Positions 48,516-57,648 of a DNA stretch of 64,000 nucleotides are shown in pieces. Source of the DNA: Streptococcus oralis (GTDB lineage Bacteria > Bacillota > Bacilli > Lactobacillales > Streptococcaceae); assembly GCF_021497885.1 (NCBI RefSeq), contig NZ_CP046523.1:787501-851500 (forward strand). Reading direction: 5' to 3'. Both the position numbers and the translations under genes were made by a program. The number at the start of each line of letters is the position of its first letter. Position 1 is the stretch's first letter. The notes below the pieces were generated by a model that made no database searches, was not told where the DNA came from, and worked only from the letters and a program-made list of their open reading frames with translations.

Positions 48516-49502
48516 ATGTTAAATGAATTTCCAATTTTTGATTACGAAGATATTCAGTTGATCCCAAATAAATGTGTGATTAAAAGCCGTTCAGAAGCAG
48601 ATACAAGTATTACGTTTGGAAAACACACTTTTAAACTACCTGTTGTGCCAGCAAATATGCAGACGATTTTGGATGAGAACGTAGCAGAGCAACTTGCTAA
48701 AGGCGGATACTTCTATATTATGCATCGTTTTGATGAAGCGGGGCGCATTCCCTTTATCAAACGTATGCACGATCAAGGGCTCATTGCTTCCATTTCTGTT
48801 GGTGTCAAGGATTACGAGTATGACTTCGTTAGCCAACTCAAGGCTGATGCTCCGGAATACATCACGATTGACATTGCTCATGGTCATGCCGATAGCGTGA
48901 TTTCTATGATTCAACACATCAAGAAAGAGTTGCCAGATACCTTTGTCATTGCTGGGAACGTAGGAACGCCAGAAGCTGTTCGTGAATTGGAAAATGCTGG
49001 TGCGGATGCTACTAAGGTTGGAATCGGTCCTGGTAAGGTTTGTATCACCAAGGTCAAGACTGGTTTTGGTACAGGTGGTTGGCAGTTGGCTGCCCTTCGT
49101 TGGTGTGCCAAGGCTGCCCGTAAACCGATTATTGCTGATGGAGGAATTCGTACTCACGGAGATATTGCTAAGTCTATCCGTTTCGGTGCTAGCATGGTCA
49201 TGATTGGTTCCCTTTTTGCAGGACATATCGAAAGTCCAGGGAAAACGATTGAAGTTAATGGCGAACAGTTCAAAGAATACTATGGTTCAGCTTCACAGTA
49301 TCAAAAAGGCGCTTACAAAAATGTGGAAGGTAAGCGCATCTTACTGCCTGCTAAAGGGCATTTGCAAGACACCCTTACTGAGATGGAGCAGGATTTGCAA
49401 AGTGCTATCTCTTATGCAGGTGGACGAAAAGTTGCCGACCTTAAACATGTTGATTATGTTATCGTGAAAAATTCTATCTGGAACGGAGATGCTTCCCACT
49501 AA
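48516..49502 (+). CDS. guaC: GMP reductase
   Basis: 328 residues, IMPDH/GMPR TIM-barrel family without CBS domains. It deaminates GMP to IMP using NADPH, recycling guanine nucleotides. The catalytic cysteine is in [20 protein letters not shown] (about 172-190), and the phosphate loop is [20 protein letters not shown]. The start [19 protein letters not shown] is typical of Gram-positive GuaC. It has its own promoter and a structured leader. Confidence 0.95.
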   Translation: MLNEFPIFDYEDIQLIPNKCVIKSRSEADTSITFGKHTFKLPVVPANMQTILDENVAEQLAKGGYFYIMHRFDEAGRIPFIKRMHDQGLIASISVGVKDYEYDFVSQLKADAPEYITIDIAHGHADSVISMIQHIKKELPDTFVIAGNVGTPEAVRELENAGADATKVGIGPGKVCITKVKTGFGTGGWQLAALRWCAKAARKPIIADGGIRTHGDIAKSIRFGASMVMIGSLFAGHIESPGKTIEVNGEQFKEYYGSASQYQKGAYKNVEGKRILLPAKGHLQDTLTEMEQDLQSAISYAGGRKVADLKHVDYVIVKNSIWNGDASH

Positions 49503-49529
49503 TGGACGCTTAGTCTACTCATAAAAAAC

Positions 49530-49558
49530 TTGTTATTAGAGCAAATTTCTGTTATAAT
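49530..49558 (+). promoter_or_regulatory. promoter of the tRNA-Arg gene
   Basis: TTGTTA, exactly 17 bases, TATAAT preceded by TGT, 11 bases before the tRNA. Confidence 0.8.
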
Positions 49559-49569
49559 AAAACAAGTTT

Positions 49570-49641
49570 CCACCCTTAGTGTAATGGATATCACGTAAGA
49601 TTCCGGTTCTTGAGATGGGGGTTCGATTCCCTCAGGGTGGA
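49570..49641 (+). tRNA. tRNA-Arg (anticodon CCG)
   Basis: The 72-base sequence folds as a cloverleaf: acceptor CCACCCT with AGGGTGG, D-arm GTG/CAC around TAATGGATAT, anticodon stem TAAGA with TCTTG around TTCCGGT (anticodon CCG, codon CGG), and T-arm with loop TTCGATT. The discriminator is A and CCA is not encoded. It has its own promoter and is followed by a terminator. No integrase lies next to it, so it is not occupied by an element here. Confidence 0.93.
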
Positions 49642-49653
49642 TGTAAACAGCCT

Positions 49654-49681
49654 AAAAAGCCTTTAAATAAGGCTTTTTTCT
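49654..49681 (+). terminator. terminator of the tRNA gene
   Basis: AAAAAGCCTT and AAGGCTTTTT with a five-base loop. A second weaker hairpin (ATTTCC/GGAAAT, about 49685-49705) with T run follows. Confidence 0.85.
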
Positions 49682-49750
49682 TTATATTTCCTCCAAAATT
49701 GGAAATCTTTTTTCAAAAACTACCCAAATCTTTCCTAGTCCCGTTTTAAA

Positions 49751-49779
49751 GTGACTCAGAGGGCTTTTTTTGTTATAAT
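49751..49779 (+). promoter_or_regulatory. promoter of rnc-smc
   Basis: GTGACT, 17 bases, TATAAT preceded by TGT, 34 bases before rnc. Confidence 0.68.
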
Positions 49780-49812
49780 AGAAAGGATCGTAATTATTAG
49801 AAAGAGGTCAGT

Positions 49813-50511
49813 ATGAAAGAATTACAAACTGTACTGAAGAAGCGTTTTGCAATCGAATTTGCAGACAAAAACTTACTGGAAACGGCCTTTACTCATACGA
49901 GTTATGCCAATGAGCACCGCCTCTTAAAAATTTCACACAATGAGCGCTTGGAATTTTTAGGAGACGCTGTTCTGCAATTATTGATTTCAGAATATCTGTA
50001 TAAAAAATATCCTAAGAAACCAGAGGGAGATTTGTCTAAACTCCGTGCTATGATTGTCCGCGAGGAGAGTTTGGCTGGTTTTGCGCGTGATTGCCAGTTT
50101 GATCAGTTTATCAAGCTAGGAAAAGGGGAAGAAAAGTCTGGTGGGCGCAATCGTGACACCATTCTTGGTGATGCTTTTGAAGCTTTTCTGGGTGCTTTGC
50201 TTTTGGACAAGGATGTTGCTAAGGTAAAAGAGTTTATCTATCAGGTCATGATACCCAAGGTTGAAGCAGGTGATTTTGAAATGATTAAGGATTACAAGAC
50301 ACACCTGCAAGAGTTGCTCCAGGTCAATGGGGATGTGGACATTCGCTATCAGGTTATCTCTGAGATAGGACCTGCTCATGATAAGGTTTTTGATGTAGAA
50401 GTTCTGGTTGAGGGCAAGAGCATCGGAAAGGGCCAAGGCCGTTCTAAGAAGTTAGCAGAGCAAGAGGCTGCAAAAAATGCCGTTGAGAAAGGGCTGGATT
50501 CATGTATTTAA
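49813..50511 (+). CDS. rnc: ribonuclease III
   Basis: 232 residues. It cleaves double-stranded RNA in rRNA and mRNA processing. The catalytic signature [20 protein letters not shown] (about 43-62) and the second acidic site [20 protein letters not shown] form the nuclease domain; a C-terminal dsRNA-binding domain holds [32 protein letters not shown] precedes the ATG. Overlaps smc by ten bases, the usual streptococcal rnc-smc pair. Confidence 0.96.
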   Translation: MKELQTVLKKRFAIEFADKNLLETAFTHTSYANEHRLLKISHNERLEFLGDAVLQLLISEYLYKKYPKKPEGDLSKLRAMIVREESLAGFARDCQFDQFIKLGKGEEKSGGRNRDTILGDAFEAFLGALLLDKDVAKVKEFIYQVMIPKVEAGDFEMIKDYKTHLQELLQVNGDVDIRYQVISEIGPAHDKVFDVEVLVEGKSIGKGQGRSKKLAEQEAAKNAVEKGLDSCI

Positions 50512-53500
50512 AGGAAATTGAGATCCAGGGATTCAAGTCCTTTGCTGACAAGACCAAGGTCGTCTTTGACCAAGGCGTGACAGCTGTCGTTGGGCCCAAT
50601 GGTTCTGGGAAGTCAAATATTACAGAAAGTTTGCGTTGGGCCTTGGGGGAGTCCAGTGTTAAGAGTCTCCGTGGTGGCAAGATGCCCGATGTCATTTTTG
50701 CTGGGACCGAAAGTCGTAAGCCGCTCAATTATGCCTCTGTTGTCGTGACCTTGGATAATGAAGATGGTTTTATCAAGGATGCAGGGCAAGTCATTAAAGT
50801 AGAACGCCATATCTACCGTAGTGGAGATAGCGAGTATCGAATTGATGGCAAGAAAGTCCGTCTGCGTGATGTACACGACCTTTTCTTGGACACCGGTTTG
50901 GGACGGGATTCCTTCTCCATCATTTCCCAAGGGAAAGTTGAGGAGATTTTTAATTCCAAGCCAGAGGAACGCCGTGCTATTTTTGAAGAAGCAGCTGGAG
51001 TTTTAAAATACAAGACTCGTCGAAAAGAGACAGAGAGCAAACTGCAACAAACTCAAGACAATCTAGATCGCTTAGAGGACATTATCTATGAGTTGGACAA
51101 TCAAATCAAGCCTCTTGCAAAACAAGCCGAGAATGCTCGCAAGTTTCTCGATCTGGATGGTCAACGCAAGGCTATTTACTTGGATGTACTGGTTGCCCAA
51201 ATCAAGGAAAATAAGGCTGAACTAGAGCTGACGGAAGAAGAACTAACTCAGGTTCAGGAACTTTTGACGAGCTATTACCAAAAGCGTGAAGAGTTAGAAG
51301 AAGAAAATCAAAGTCTTAAAAAGAAACGCCAAGATCTCCAAGCTCAAATGTCTAAAGACCAAGGGAGCTTGATGGATCTGACGAATCTGATAAGTGATTT
51401 AGAGCGAAAATTAGCCCTATCGAAGTTGGAATCTGAGCAAGTTGCTCTCAATCAACAAGAAGCACAAGCTCGTTTGGCATCTTTAGAAGATAAGAGAAAG
51501 ACTCTAAGTACAGAGAAGGCTGAAAAAGAAGCAAATCTGGCACAGTTAGAGGAAAGTCTAGCTGAAAACAACAAGGAACTCAATCGTTTAGAGGCAGAAT
51601 TGCTAGCTTTTTCAGATGATCCTGACCAGATGATTGAGATCTTGCGTGAACGCTTTGTCGCTCTTTTACAAGAAGAAGCGGATGTCTCAAACCAGTTGAC
51701 CCGCATCGAGAATGAACTAGAGAACAGCCGTCAGCTATCTCAAAAACAAGCAGATCAACTTGAGAAACTGAAAGAACAACTGGCTACAGCTAAAGAAAAG
51801 GCCAGTCAGCAAAAGTCTGAGCTTGAAACTGCCAAGGAGCAGGTTCAGAAATTATTGGCTGACTACCAAGCTGGTGCCAAGGAGCAAGAGGAAAAGAAAG
51901 TTTCTTACCAAGCCCAGCAGAGCCAACTCTTTGACCGTTTGGATAGTCTCAAAAACAAGCAGGCTAGAGCCCAAAGTTTGGAGAATATCCTTAGAAATCA
52001 TAGCAACTTTTACGCGGGTGTTAAGAGTGTTCTCCAAGAAAAAGACTGTCTAGGTGGGATTATTGGTGCAGTCAGTGAGCATTTGACCTTTGATGTTCAT
52101 TATCAAACTGCCCTAGAAATAGCGCTTGGAGCGAGCAGTCAGCACATCATCGTAGAAGATGAGAACGCAGCGACTAAGGCTATTGATTTCCTCAAGCGCA
52201 ACAGAGCCGGTCGTGCAACCTTCCTTCCGTTGACGACTATCAAGGCTCGTACGATTTCTAGTCAGAATCAAGATGTTATCGCATCAAGTCCAGGCTTCCT
52301 TGGTATGGCTGATGAGTTGGTGTCGTTTGACAAGAGACTAGAAGCCATTTTCAAGAACTTGCTAGCTACTACGGCTATCTTTGACACCGTAGAACATGCG
52401 CGTGCAGCTGCTCGTCAAGTTCGTTACCAGGTTCGTATGGTGACACTGGATGGGACAGAGTTGCGCACAGGTGGTTCCTACGCGGGTGGTGCCAATCGTC
52501 AGAATAACAGTATCTTCATCAAGCCAGAGCTGGAGCAATTACAAAAAGAAATTGCTGAAGAAGAAGCAAGCCTGCGTTCAGAAGAAGAGACTTTGAAGAC
52601 TTTGCAAGATGAGATGGCGGTATTAACAGAAAGATTAGAAGCCATCAAATCTCAGGGTGAGCAAGCTCGTATCCAGGAGCAAGGCTTGTCCCTCGCTTAT
52701 CAACAAACCAATCAGCAAGTGGAAGAGTTAGAAACTCTTTGGAAACTTCAAGAAGAGGAATTAAATCGTCTTTCTGAAGGAGATTGGCAAGCGGATAAGG
52801 AAAAATGCCAAGAGCGCCTTGCTACTATCGCGAGTGAAAAGCAAAATCTAGAAGCTGAGATTGAAGAGATTAAGTCGAATAAAAACGCTATTCAAGAACG
52901 CTATCAAAACTTGCAGGAACAAGTAGCGCAAGCACGCTTGCTTAAGTCAGAACTACAAGGACAAAAGCGGTACGAAGTGACTGATATTGAACGTCTAGGT
53001 AAGGAACTGGATAATCTGGATATCGAACAAGAGGAAATCCAGCGTATCCTCCAAGAAAAGGTTGATAATCTTGAGAAGGTTGATACGGATCTGCTAAGTC
53101 AGCAAGTGGAAGAGGCCAAAACTCAGAAATCAAACCTCCAACAAGGTTTGATTCGTAAGCAGTTTGAGTTGGATGATATCGAAGGTCAGCTGGATGATAT
53201 TGCCAGCCATTTGGACCAGGCTCGTCAGCAGAATGAGGAGTGGATTCGCAAACAAACACGTGCTGAAGCCAAGAAAGAAAAGGTCAGCGAACGCTTGCGC
53301 TATCTACAAGCTCAATTAACTGACCAGTACCAGATCAGCTACACTGAGGCTCTAGAAAAAGCGCATGAGTTGGAAAATCTCAATCTGGCAGAGCAAGAGG
53401 TTAAAGATCTTGAGAAGGCTATTCGCTCACTGGGTCCAGTCAATTTGGATGCTATTGAACAGTACGAAGAGGTCCATGACCGTTTGGATTTCCTAAATAG

Positions 53501-54041
53501 CCAACGAGATGATATTTTGTCTGCGAAAAACCTGCTTCTTGAGACAATCACAGAGATGAATGATGAAGTTAAGGAACGCTTTAAATCAACCTTTGAGGCT
53601 ATTCGTGAGTCCTTTAAAGTGACTTTTAGACAGATGTTTGGCGGAGGTCAGGCAGACTTGATATTAACTGAGGGCGACCTTTTAACAGCTGGTGTAGAGA
53701 TTTCTGTTCAACCACCAGGTAAGAAAATCCAGTCTCTCAACCTCATGAGTGGTGGTGAAAAAGCCCTATCGGCTCTGGCCTTGTTATTCTCTATCATTCG
53801 AGTCAAGACTATTCCTTTTGTTATCTTGGATGAGGTAGAGGCGGCACTTGATGAAGCCAATGTCAAACGTTTTGGGGATTATCTCAACCGCTTTGACAAG
53901 GATAGTCAGTTTATCGTCGTGACCCACCGTAAGGGAACCATGGCGGCAGCGGATTCTATCTATGGAGTTACCATGCAAGAATCAGGTGTGTCTAAAATTG
54001 TTTCGGTTAAGTTAAAAGACTTGGAAGAAACAGTAGACTAG
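50502..54041 (+). CDS. smc: chromosome segregation/condensation ATPase SMC
   Basis: 1179 residues. It folds the chromosome with ScpA and ScpB. The N-terminal Walker A head contains [16 protein letters not shown] (about 32-47) and [15 protein letters not shown]. Two long coiled coils (about 170-500 and 670-1000) flank the hinge ([36 protein letters not shown]). The C-terminal head has the signature [19 protein letters not shown] and Walker [17 protein letters not shown]. Length and all motifs are normal. Confidence 0.97.
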   Translation: MYLKEIEIQGFKSFADKTKVVFDQGVTAVVGPNGSGKSNITESLRWALGESSVKSLRGGKMPDVIFAGTESRKPLNYASVVVTLDNEDGFIKDAGQVIKVERHIYRSGDSEYRIDGKKVRLRDVHDLFLDTGLGRDSFSIISQGKVEEIFNSKPEERRAIFEEAAGVLKYKTRRKETESKLQQTQDNLDRLEDIIYELDNQIKPLAKQAENARKFLDLDGQRKAIYLDVLVAQIKENKAELELTEEELTQVQELLTSYYQKREELEEENQSLKKKRQDLQAQMSKDQGSLMDLTNLISDLERKLALSKLESEQVALNQQEAQARLASLEDKRKTLSTEKAEKEANLAQLEESLAENNKELNRLEAELLAFSDDPDQMIEILRERFVALLQEEADVSNQLTRIENELENSRQLSQKQADQLEKLKEQLATAKEKASQQKSELETAKEQVQKLLADYQAGAKEQEEKKVSYQAQQSQLFDRLDSLKNKQARAQSLENILRNHSNFYAGVKSVLQEKDCLGGIIGAVSEHLTFDVHYQTALEIALGASSQHIIVEDENAATKAIDFLKRNRAGRATFLPLTTIKARTISSQNQDVIASSPGFLGMADELVSFDKRLEAIFKNLLATTAIFDTVEHARAAARQVRYQVRMVTLDGTELRTGGSYAGGANRQNNSIFIKPELEQLQKEIAEEEASLRSEEETLKTLQDEMAVLTERLEAIKSQGEQARIQEQGLSLAYQQTNQQVEELETLWKLQEEELNRLSEGDWQADKEKCQERLATIASEKQNLEAEIEEIKSNKNAIQERYQNLQEQVAQARLLKSELQGQKRYEVTDIERLGKELDNLDIEQEEIQRILQEKVDNLEKVDTDLLSQQVEEAKTQKSNLQQGLIRKQFELDDIEGQLDDIASHLDQARQQNEEWIRKQTRAEAKKEKVSERLRYLQAQLTDQYQISYTEALEKAHELENLNLAEQEVKDLEKAIRSLGPVNLDAIEQYEEVHDRLDFLNSQRDDILSAKNLLLETITEMNDEVKERFKSTFEAIRESFKVTFRQMFGGGQADLILTEGDLLTAGVEISVQPPGKKIQSLNLMSGGEKALSALALLFSIIRVKTIPFVILDEVEAALDEANVKRFGDYLNRFDKDSQFIVVTHRKGTMAAADSIYGVTMQESGVSKIVSVKLKDLEETVD

Positions 54042-54051
54042 TTACCAAACG

Positions 54052-54082
54052 ATAGCATCTCTTAGGAGGTGCTATTTTTTAA
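54052..54082 (+). terminator. terminator of rnc-smc
   Basis: ATAGCATCTC and GAGGTGCTAT (one G-T) around TTAG, then six T. Confidence 0.88.
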
Positions 54083-54169
54083 AACGAATACCTTGAATTG
54101 TCTATCAAGGTCAGTTCAGGCGCAAAAAACGACATTTGGGATTTCCTCTTAGCGAAAAGACTTTCTCTA

Positions 54170-54178
54170 TGATATAAT
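54170..54178 (+). promoter_or_regulatory. extended -10 giving leaderless ribF mRNA
   Basis: TGATATAAT ends six bases before the ribF ATG at 54185, so transcription should begin at the start codon. No ribosome-binding site is present. Confidence 0.75.
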
Positions 54179-54184
54179 AGTTTC

Positions 54185-55111
54185 ATGATTACAACAGTAC
54201 CTATTAAGAACGAAAAAGACATTGCAGTACCGGGAAAAACAGTCCTTGTACTAGGTTATTTTGATGGCATCCACAAGGGGCATCAGAAACTTTTTGAAGT
54301 GGCCAGTAAGGCTTCGATGAAGGATTATCTGCCAGTTGTCGTGATGACCTTTACAGAGTCGCCAAAACTTGCCTTACAACCTTACCAACCCGAGCTCATG
54401 CTTCACATCGTCAATCACGAGGAACGGGAGCACAAGATGAAATGGCATGGAGTAGAGGCTCTTTTCTTACTTGACTTTAGTAGCAGGTTTGCTAGCTTAA
54501 CAGGGCAAGAATTCTTTGATACCTATGTTAGAGCTTTAAAACCAGCTGTCATTGTGGCAGGATTTGACTACACGTTTGGTTCAGACAAGAAGACTGCGGA
54601 TGACCTGAAGGATTATTTTGATGGAGAGATTATCATTGTTCCTTCGGTCGAGGACGAAAAGGGAAAGATCAGTTCCACACGGATTCGCCAAGCTATCCTT
54701 GATGGTGATGTGAGGGAGGCAGGTCACTTGCTTGGCACACCGCTCCCAACCCGTGGGATGGTCGTTCACGGAAATGCTCGTGGGCGTACTATCGGTTATC
54801 CAACAGCCAATCTAGTCCTGAGAGATCGAACTTATATGCCAGCAGACGGTGTTTACGTAGTCGATGTAGAAGTACAACGTCAGAGATATCGTGGGATGGC
54901 AAGTGTTGGGAAAAATGTTACTTTCGATGGAGAAGAGCCACGTTTTGAAGTCAATATTTTTGACTTTTCAGATGATATTTATGGTGAGACAGTCATGGTC
55001 TACTGGCTAGACCGTGTCCGAGATATGGTCAAATTTGACTCCATCGAAGAGCTCGTAGACCAACTCCAGAAAGACGAAGAGATTGCTCGGAACTGGAAGG
55101 ATGGAGAGTAG
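54185..55111 (+). CDS. ribF: bifunctional riboflavin kinase/FAD synthetase
   Basis: 308 residues. It converts riboflavin to FMN and then FAD. The N-terminal FMN adenylyltransferase domain has LGYFDGIHKGHQKL (about 23-36) and the SSTRIRQAILDGDV motif near 160. The C-terminal kinase domain has HGNARGRTIGYPTANL near 197 and the DGVYVVDVEV strand. It appears to be translated from a leaderless mRNA. A terminator follows. In many streptococci ribF follows truB; here the two are 29 kb apart. Confidence 0.95.
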   Translation: MITTVPIKNEKDIAVPGKTVLVLGYFDGIHKGHQKLFEVASKASMKDYLPVVVMTFTESPKLALQPYQPELMLHIVNHEEREHKMKWHGVEALFLLDFSSRFASLTGQEFFDTYVRALKPAVIVAGFDYTFGSDKKTADDLKDYFDGEIIIVPSVEDEKGKISSTRIRQAILDGDVREAGHLLGTPLPTRGMVVHGNARGRTIGYPTANLVLRDRTYMPADGVYVVDVEVQRQRYRGMASVGKNVTFDGEEPRFEVNIFDFSDDIYGETVMVYWLDRVRDMVKFDSIEELVDQLQKDEEIARNWKDGE

Positions 55112-55118
55112 AAGATTT

Positions 55119-55152
55119 AAAAAAGTGAACCATATTTTGTGTTTGCTTTTTT
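55119..55152 (+). terminator. terminator of ribF
   Basis: AAAAAAGTGAAC and GTTTGCTTTTTT pair over 12 positions (with two G-T) around a ten-base loop. Confidence 0.82.
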
Positions 55153-55258
55153 ATTTTTGAAAGAAATTTTTATAGAGAGAATCATAATTGAAGCTTGATT
55201 GAAAATCCGTTAAAATAGTGATATTAATAACTTTAAAAACCAAAGAAAAGAGACTAAT

Positions 55259-55359
55259 ATGATTACAGGCGAATTAAAAAATCAGAATTGATAATTCAAA
55301 AATCTCTGGAAGAATTGGAAATCTTGAAAAAATCACTTATGCAGGAGTATTTCGGTTGA
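55259..55359 (+). pseudogene. deletion scar of a type I restriction-modification locus (hsdM start fused to hsdS end)
   Basis: ATG 55259 opens the frame MITGELKN, the conserved first eight residues of HsdM methyltransferases, then stops at 55289-55291. A second frame ending at 55359 reads QKSLEELEILKKSLMQEYFG, a typical C-terminus of HsdS specificity subunits. The two overlap within about 20 bases. A likely old hsd promoter (TTGAAG, 17 bases, TAAAAT) precedes it. This fits an internal deletion that removed nearly all of hsdM and hsdS. Recognition of both ends is from memory of the families. Confidence 0.7.
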
Positions 55360-55394
55360 GATTTGAGATGAAATGGCAGTTTTACACTATCATT

Positions 55395-55421
55395 GTAATT
55401 ACGGTAATTATTTGTTATAAT
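55395..55421 (+). promoter_or_regulatory. promoter/operator of the toxin-antitoxin pair
   Basis: TATAAT (55416-55421, preceded by TGT) lies just after two direct copies of GTAATTA (55395 and 55404). The first copy is part of the palindrome GTAATTAC. The repeats cover the spacer and -35 region, where an autorepressing antitoxin would bind. Confidence 0.6.
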
Positions 55422-55441
55422 ACTTCAAAGGAGGAAATCAG

Positions 55442-55678
55442 ATGGTAGTAAAAACAAGAAAGCAAGGAAATTCAATCACCATTACGATTCCAAGCGAGTT
55501 CAATATTCCAAGTGGTGTTAATTACGAAGCAAAATTGTTACCAAGTGGCGAAATTATCTTTACTCCTGAAGAATTGGATCATCAGGTTTCTTATGTTTCT
55601 GATGATGCCTTTGACTTGAAATTGGATACAATTTTTGATGAATACGACGATGTTTTCAAAGCTTTGGTGGAAAAATGA
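55442..55678 (+). CDS. AbrB/MazE-like antitoxin
   Basis: 78 residues. The N-terminal half is a swapped-hairpin AbrB-type DNA-binding domain (TRKQGNSITITIPSEFNIPS). The acidic C-terminal tail (DHQVSYVSDDAFDLKLDTIF, DEYDDVFKAL) is the expected disordered toxin-neutralising part. A strong AAAGGAGGAAATC precedes the ATG. It overlaps the toxin gene by four bases (ATGA). It probably represses its own promoter through the GTAATTA repeats upstream. Confidence 0.8.
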   Translation: MVVKTRKQGNSITITIPSEFNIPSGVNYEAKLLPSGEIIFTPEELDHQVSYVSDDAFDLKLDTIFDEYDDVFKALVEK

Positions 55679-56088
55679 CAGTCTATCTAACAGAAAAGCA
55701 AATTGAAAAAATCAATGCTTTAGTAATTCAACGGTATTCTCCAAATGAGCAAATTCAAACAGTTAGTCCTTCAACTTTAAATATGATTGTGAACTTACCA
55801 GAACAATTTGTCTTTGGCAAACCTCTTTATCCAACAATTTTTGATAAAGCAACAATATTATTTGTCCAATTGATAAAGAAGCATGTTTTTGCCAATGCCA
55901 ATAAACGAACAGCCTTTTATGTTTTGGTGAAATTTTTACAATTAAATGGTTATCACTTTTCTGTTTCTGTGGAAGAAGCGGTTGATATGTGTGTGACTAT
56001 AGAGGTAGAAGCTTTAACTGATGAAAAAATGATAAGCTACTCTAAATGGGTTTCTGAACATTCTATCAGAGAAAAAGTCAAAAAGTAA
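55675..56088 (+). CDS. doc: Fic/Doc-family (death-on-curing) toxin
   Basis: 137 residues. The Fic-fold active site appears as HVFANANKRTAFYVLVKFLQ (about 76-95), matching the Doc form H-x-F-x-x-A-N-K-R-T. P1 Doc stops translation by phosphorylating EF-Tu; the same activity is inferred here. It pairs with the AbrB-like antitoxin upstream and ends with a terminator at 56131. The pair sits directly next to a restriction-modification scar, a position where addiction modules often stabilise defence loci. Confidence 0.82.
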   Translation: MTVYLTEKQIEKINALVIQRYSPNEQIQTVSPSTLNMIVNLPEQFVFGKPLYPTIFDKATILFVQLIKKHVFANANKRTAFYVLVKFLQLNGYHFSVSVEEAVDMCVTIEVEALTDEKMISYSKWVSEHSIREKVKK

Positions 56089-56130
56089 GATAGTATGCTG
56101 GATTGAAATGAGCATAAGAAAATAAATGAA

Positions 56131-56179
56131 CAGGCAATATTAGAATTCTGTAATGCAGAAACTGATATTGCCTCTTTTT
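56131..56179 (+). terminator. terminator of the toxin-antitoxin operon
   Basis: AGGCAATAT and ATATTGCCT form the base and TTCTG/CAGAA an inner stem, followed by TTTTT after CTC. Confidence 0.85.
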
Positions 56180-56193
56180 ATTGATGAGTAATA

Positions 56194-56490
56194 ATGAAAG
56201 TGAGAATTTATGGAATCAAAAGTTACAATTATCATACAAGAAATGTTACCGCTTTTAAACAATGGACAATTACTATTTGGGGGAATAGCTGGGAACTAAA
56301 TGGTCTCCAATTTGGTATTACTGCAGGGGAGTCTCCAGAATTTGATGATGAAGTAGTTGCGAGAAAGTATAGTCGTGTCCCACTTTATTATGACTGGCAC
56401 CCTGAATTTGAAGATTATTATGGCTTCAGCTTAGCTTGGAAAAAATACGAGTCTGATAGCGATTTGTCAATTTTTTTCTATACAACGTAA
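56194..56490 (+). CDS. hypothetical protein
   Basis: 98 residues; family not recognised. It is rich in aromatic residues and apparently all-beta (RIYGIKSYNYHTRNVTAFKQ; WTITIWGNSWELNGLQFGIT; VPLYYDWHPEFEDYYGFSLA). No signal peptide or membrane segment. The ribosome-binding site is weak (ATGAGTAATA before the ATG). It lies between the toxin-antitoxin operon and a broken TPR gene, 18 bases before the latter, and may be its partner. It could be an immunity-type protein, but nothing specific supports that. Confidence 0.5.
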   Translation: MKVRIYGIKSYNYHTRNVTAFKQWTITIWGNSWELNGLQFGITAGESPEFDDEVVARKYSRVPLYYDWHPEFEDYYGFSLAWKKYESDSDLSIFFYTT

Positions 56491-56507
56491 GATGCAGGAG
56501 AATAAAA

Positions 56508-57118
56508 ATGGATCAAGCATGGGAATTATTGTTTGAGGGCAAGATTGAAGAAGCTAAAAAATTAGTTGAAGCTGACTTTTTATTGGAAACTTGCACAGAT
56601 TTTAGTTTATTAAATTTGATGGGCTATATCTATCTTGAAGAACAAAATTATAAGGAGTGCTTAAGTATCTACCAGTCTTATATTGACTTAGCCCGAATTA
56701 AAAGTGACCAAGAAAATGAACATGTTGGTTATCATCAGTTAGCGATGGTTTACAGGGAAATGTGTCATTTTCAAAAAGCTCTACTCTATATCGATCAGGA
56801 AATGCAAATTATAAAAAATATTTTCCCAATGATGCTTTGAAATTTTCTGTTAACAACTATGAACAAGGCTACCTTCGTTTAAAGTTGGGAAATCTAGAAG
56901 AGGCAGAAAGCTATATGCAAGAATCCCTAGATTTTGCTTTGACAACTGAGGACTTCATTGCCCAAGCCTGTTCCTATAGAGGGATGGGAGAGATTTATCT
57001 GAAGCAAAATTCAAATAAATCACGAGATTATTTTTATCGATCTATTCAACTCTTTGAAAAAGCTGAGGATAAAATTGGAGCAGACGAGGTAAGAGCTTTA
57101 TTACAAAATGGGAAGTAG
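56508..57118 (+). pseudogene. frameshifted tetratricopeptide-repeat protein
   Basis: The first frame (56508-56840, 110 residues) has helical TPR-like pairs (LLNLMGYIYLEEQNYKECLS, YHQLAMVYREMCHFQKALLY) and stops after IIKNIFPMML. The second frame (to 57118) continues with FPNDALKFSVNNYEQGYLRL and two further TPR-like pairs. Both frames agree around the run of A at 56813-56818, where one base gained or lost restores a protein of about 200 residues. Probably a real decay; a sequencing error or slippage site cannot be excluded. Confidence 0.7.
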
Positions 57119-57175
57119 TCCAACCGAGCTGAAGAAAAACAGTAAAAAGCGGAGATTCATAGCGCAGAAAAGATG

Positions 57176-57213
57176 CTAGTTCATAATTTCAACAACTGGA
57201 AGTTATGAACTAG
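57176..57213. repeat. 11-bp perfect inverted repeat
   Basis: CTAGTTCATAA (57176) and TTATGAACTAG (57203) form a hairpin with a 16-base loop. No T run follows, so it is not a standard terminator. It lies between the TPR gene and the ICE end. Confidence 0.6.
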
Positions 57214-57299
57214 CCTCAAAAGTTTGACAGAAAAATCCAGTTATGGGACTTAGTGCATTTATATTATGTCTTCATTTTACAGAAACCGAAAGTAAATAA

Positions 57300-57320
57300 C
57301 TATTTTTAATATAAAAATAG
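57300..57320. repeat. likely ICE left junction (Tn916-type target)
   Basis: CTATTTTTA and TAAAAATAG are 9-base inverted arms around three bases. A T-tract, about six coupling bases and an A-tract are the Tn916 integration pattern. Right of it, repeated motifs (ATCTAGTTATCCGC and ACTGGACTTATCAC) resemble integrase arm sites near a Tn916 end. The similarity is recalled from Tn916, not aligned. Confidence 0.55.
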
Positions 57321-57491
57321 CATAAAAATCTAGTTATCCGCATAAAAACTGGACTTATCACACTTTATCAAGGTCAAAACCACTCAATTTACTACTAATT
57401 TACTACTTATGAATGAGCTTTGATACGACGATTTATCCTTGAAAAGTGAAGATATAAAGATACTTCCAATAAAATTTGAATATTTAATAGG

Positions 57492-57526
57492 TAGACACTT
57501 CAAAAAATGAGGTGTCTATTTTTTTA
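57492..57526 (+). terminator. hairpin terminator upstream of orf23
   Basis: TAGACACTTC and GAGGTGTCTA (one G-T) around seven bases, followed by seven T. Probably an attenuating terminator at the left of the ICE transfer genes. Confidence 0.75.
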
Positions 57527-57551
57527 CCCGATTTTGAAAGGAAGTGAACTT

Positions 57552-57626
57552 ATGAAAACAAAAAATCAAGAATCAAAAGGTCGTTCCCCACTCTTTAAGA
57601 CCATCAAACATTCATTCAGCCAATAA
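57552..57626 (+). CDS. 24-residue ICE ORF
   Basis: ATG 57552 opens MKTKNQESKGRSPLFKTIKH, then SFSQ and a stop. GAAAGGAAGTGAACTT precedes it, an adequate binding site. It lies 22 bases before orf23, in the leader of the ICE transfer operon. It may be a true small protein or a translational leader. Basic, with no membrane segment. Confidence 0.45.
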   Translation: MKTKNQESKGRSPLFKTIKHSFSQ

Positions 57627-57648
57627 AAAAGAAAGGATAGGTAAAAAT

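Noticed and set aside
48636..49226. 196-residue minus-strand frame inside guaC
   Set aside because: It is a shadow of guaC, with low-complexity Ser/Thr/Asn content and no start signal.
49570..49641. tRNA-Arg as an occupied attachment site
   Set aside because: No integrase, direct repeat of the tRNA 3' end or foreign DNA follows; rnc and smc do.
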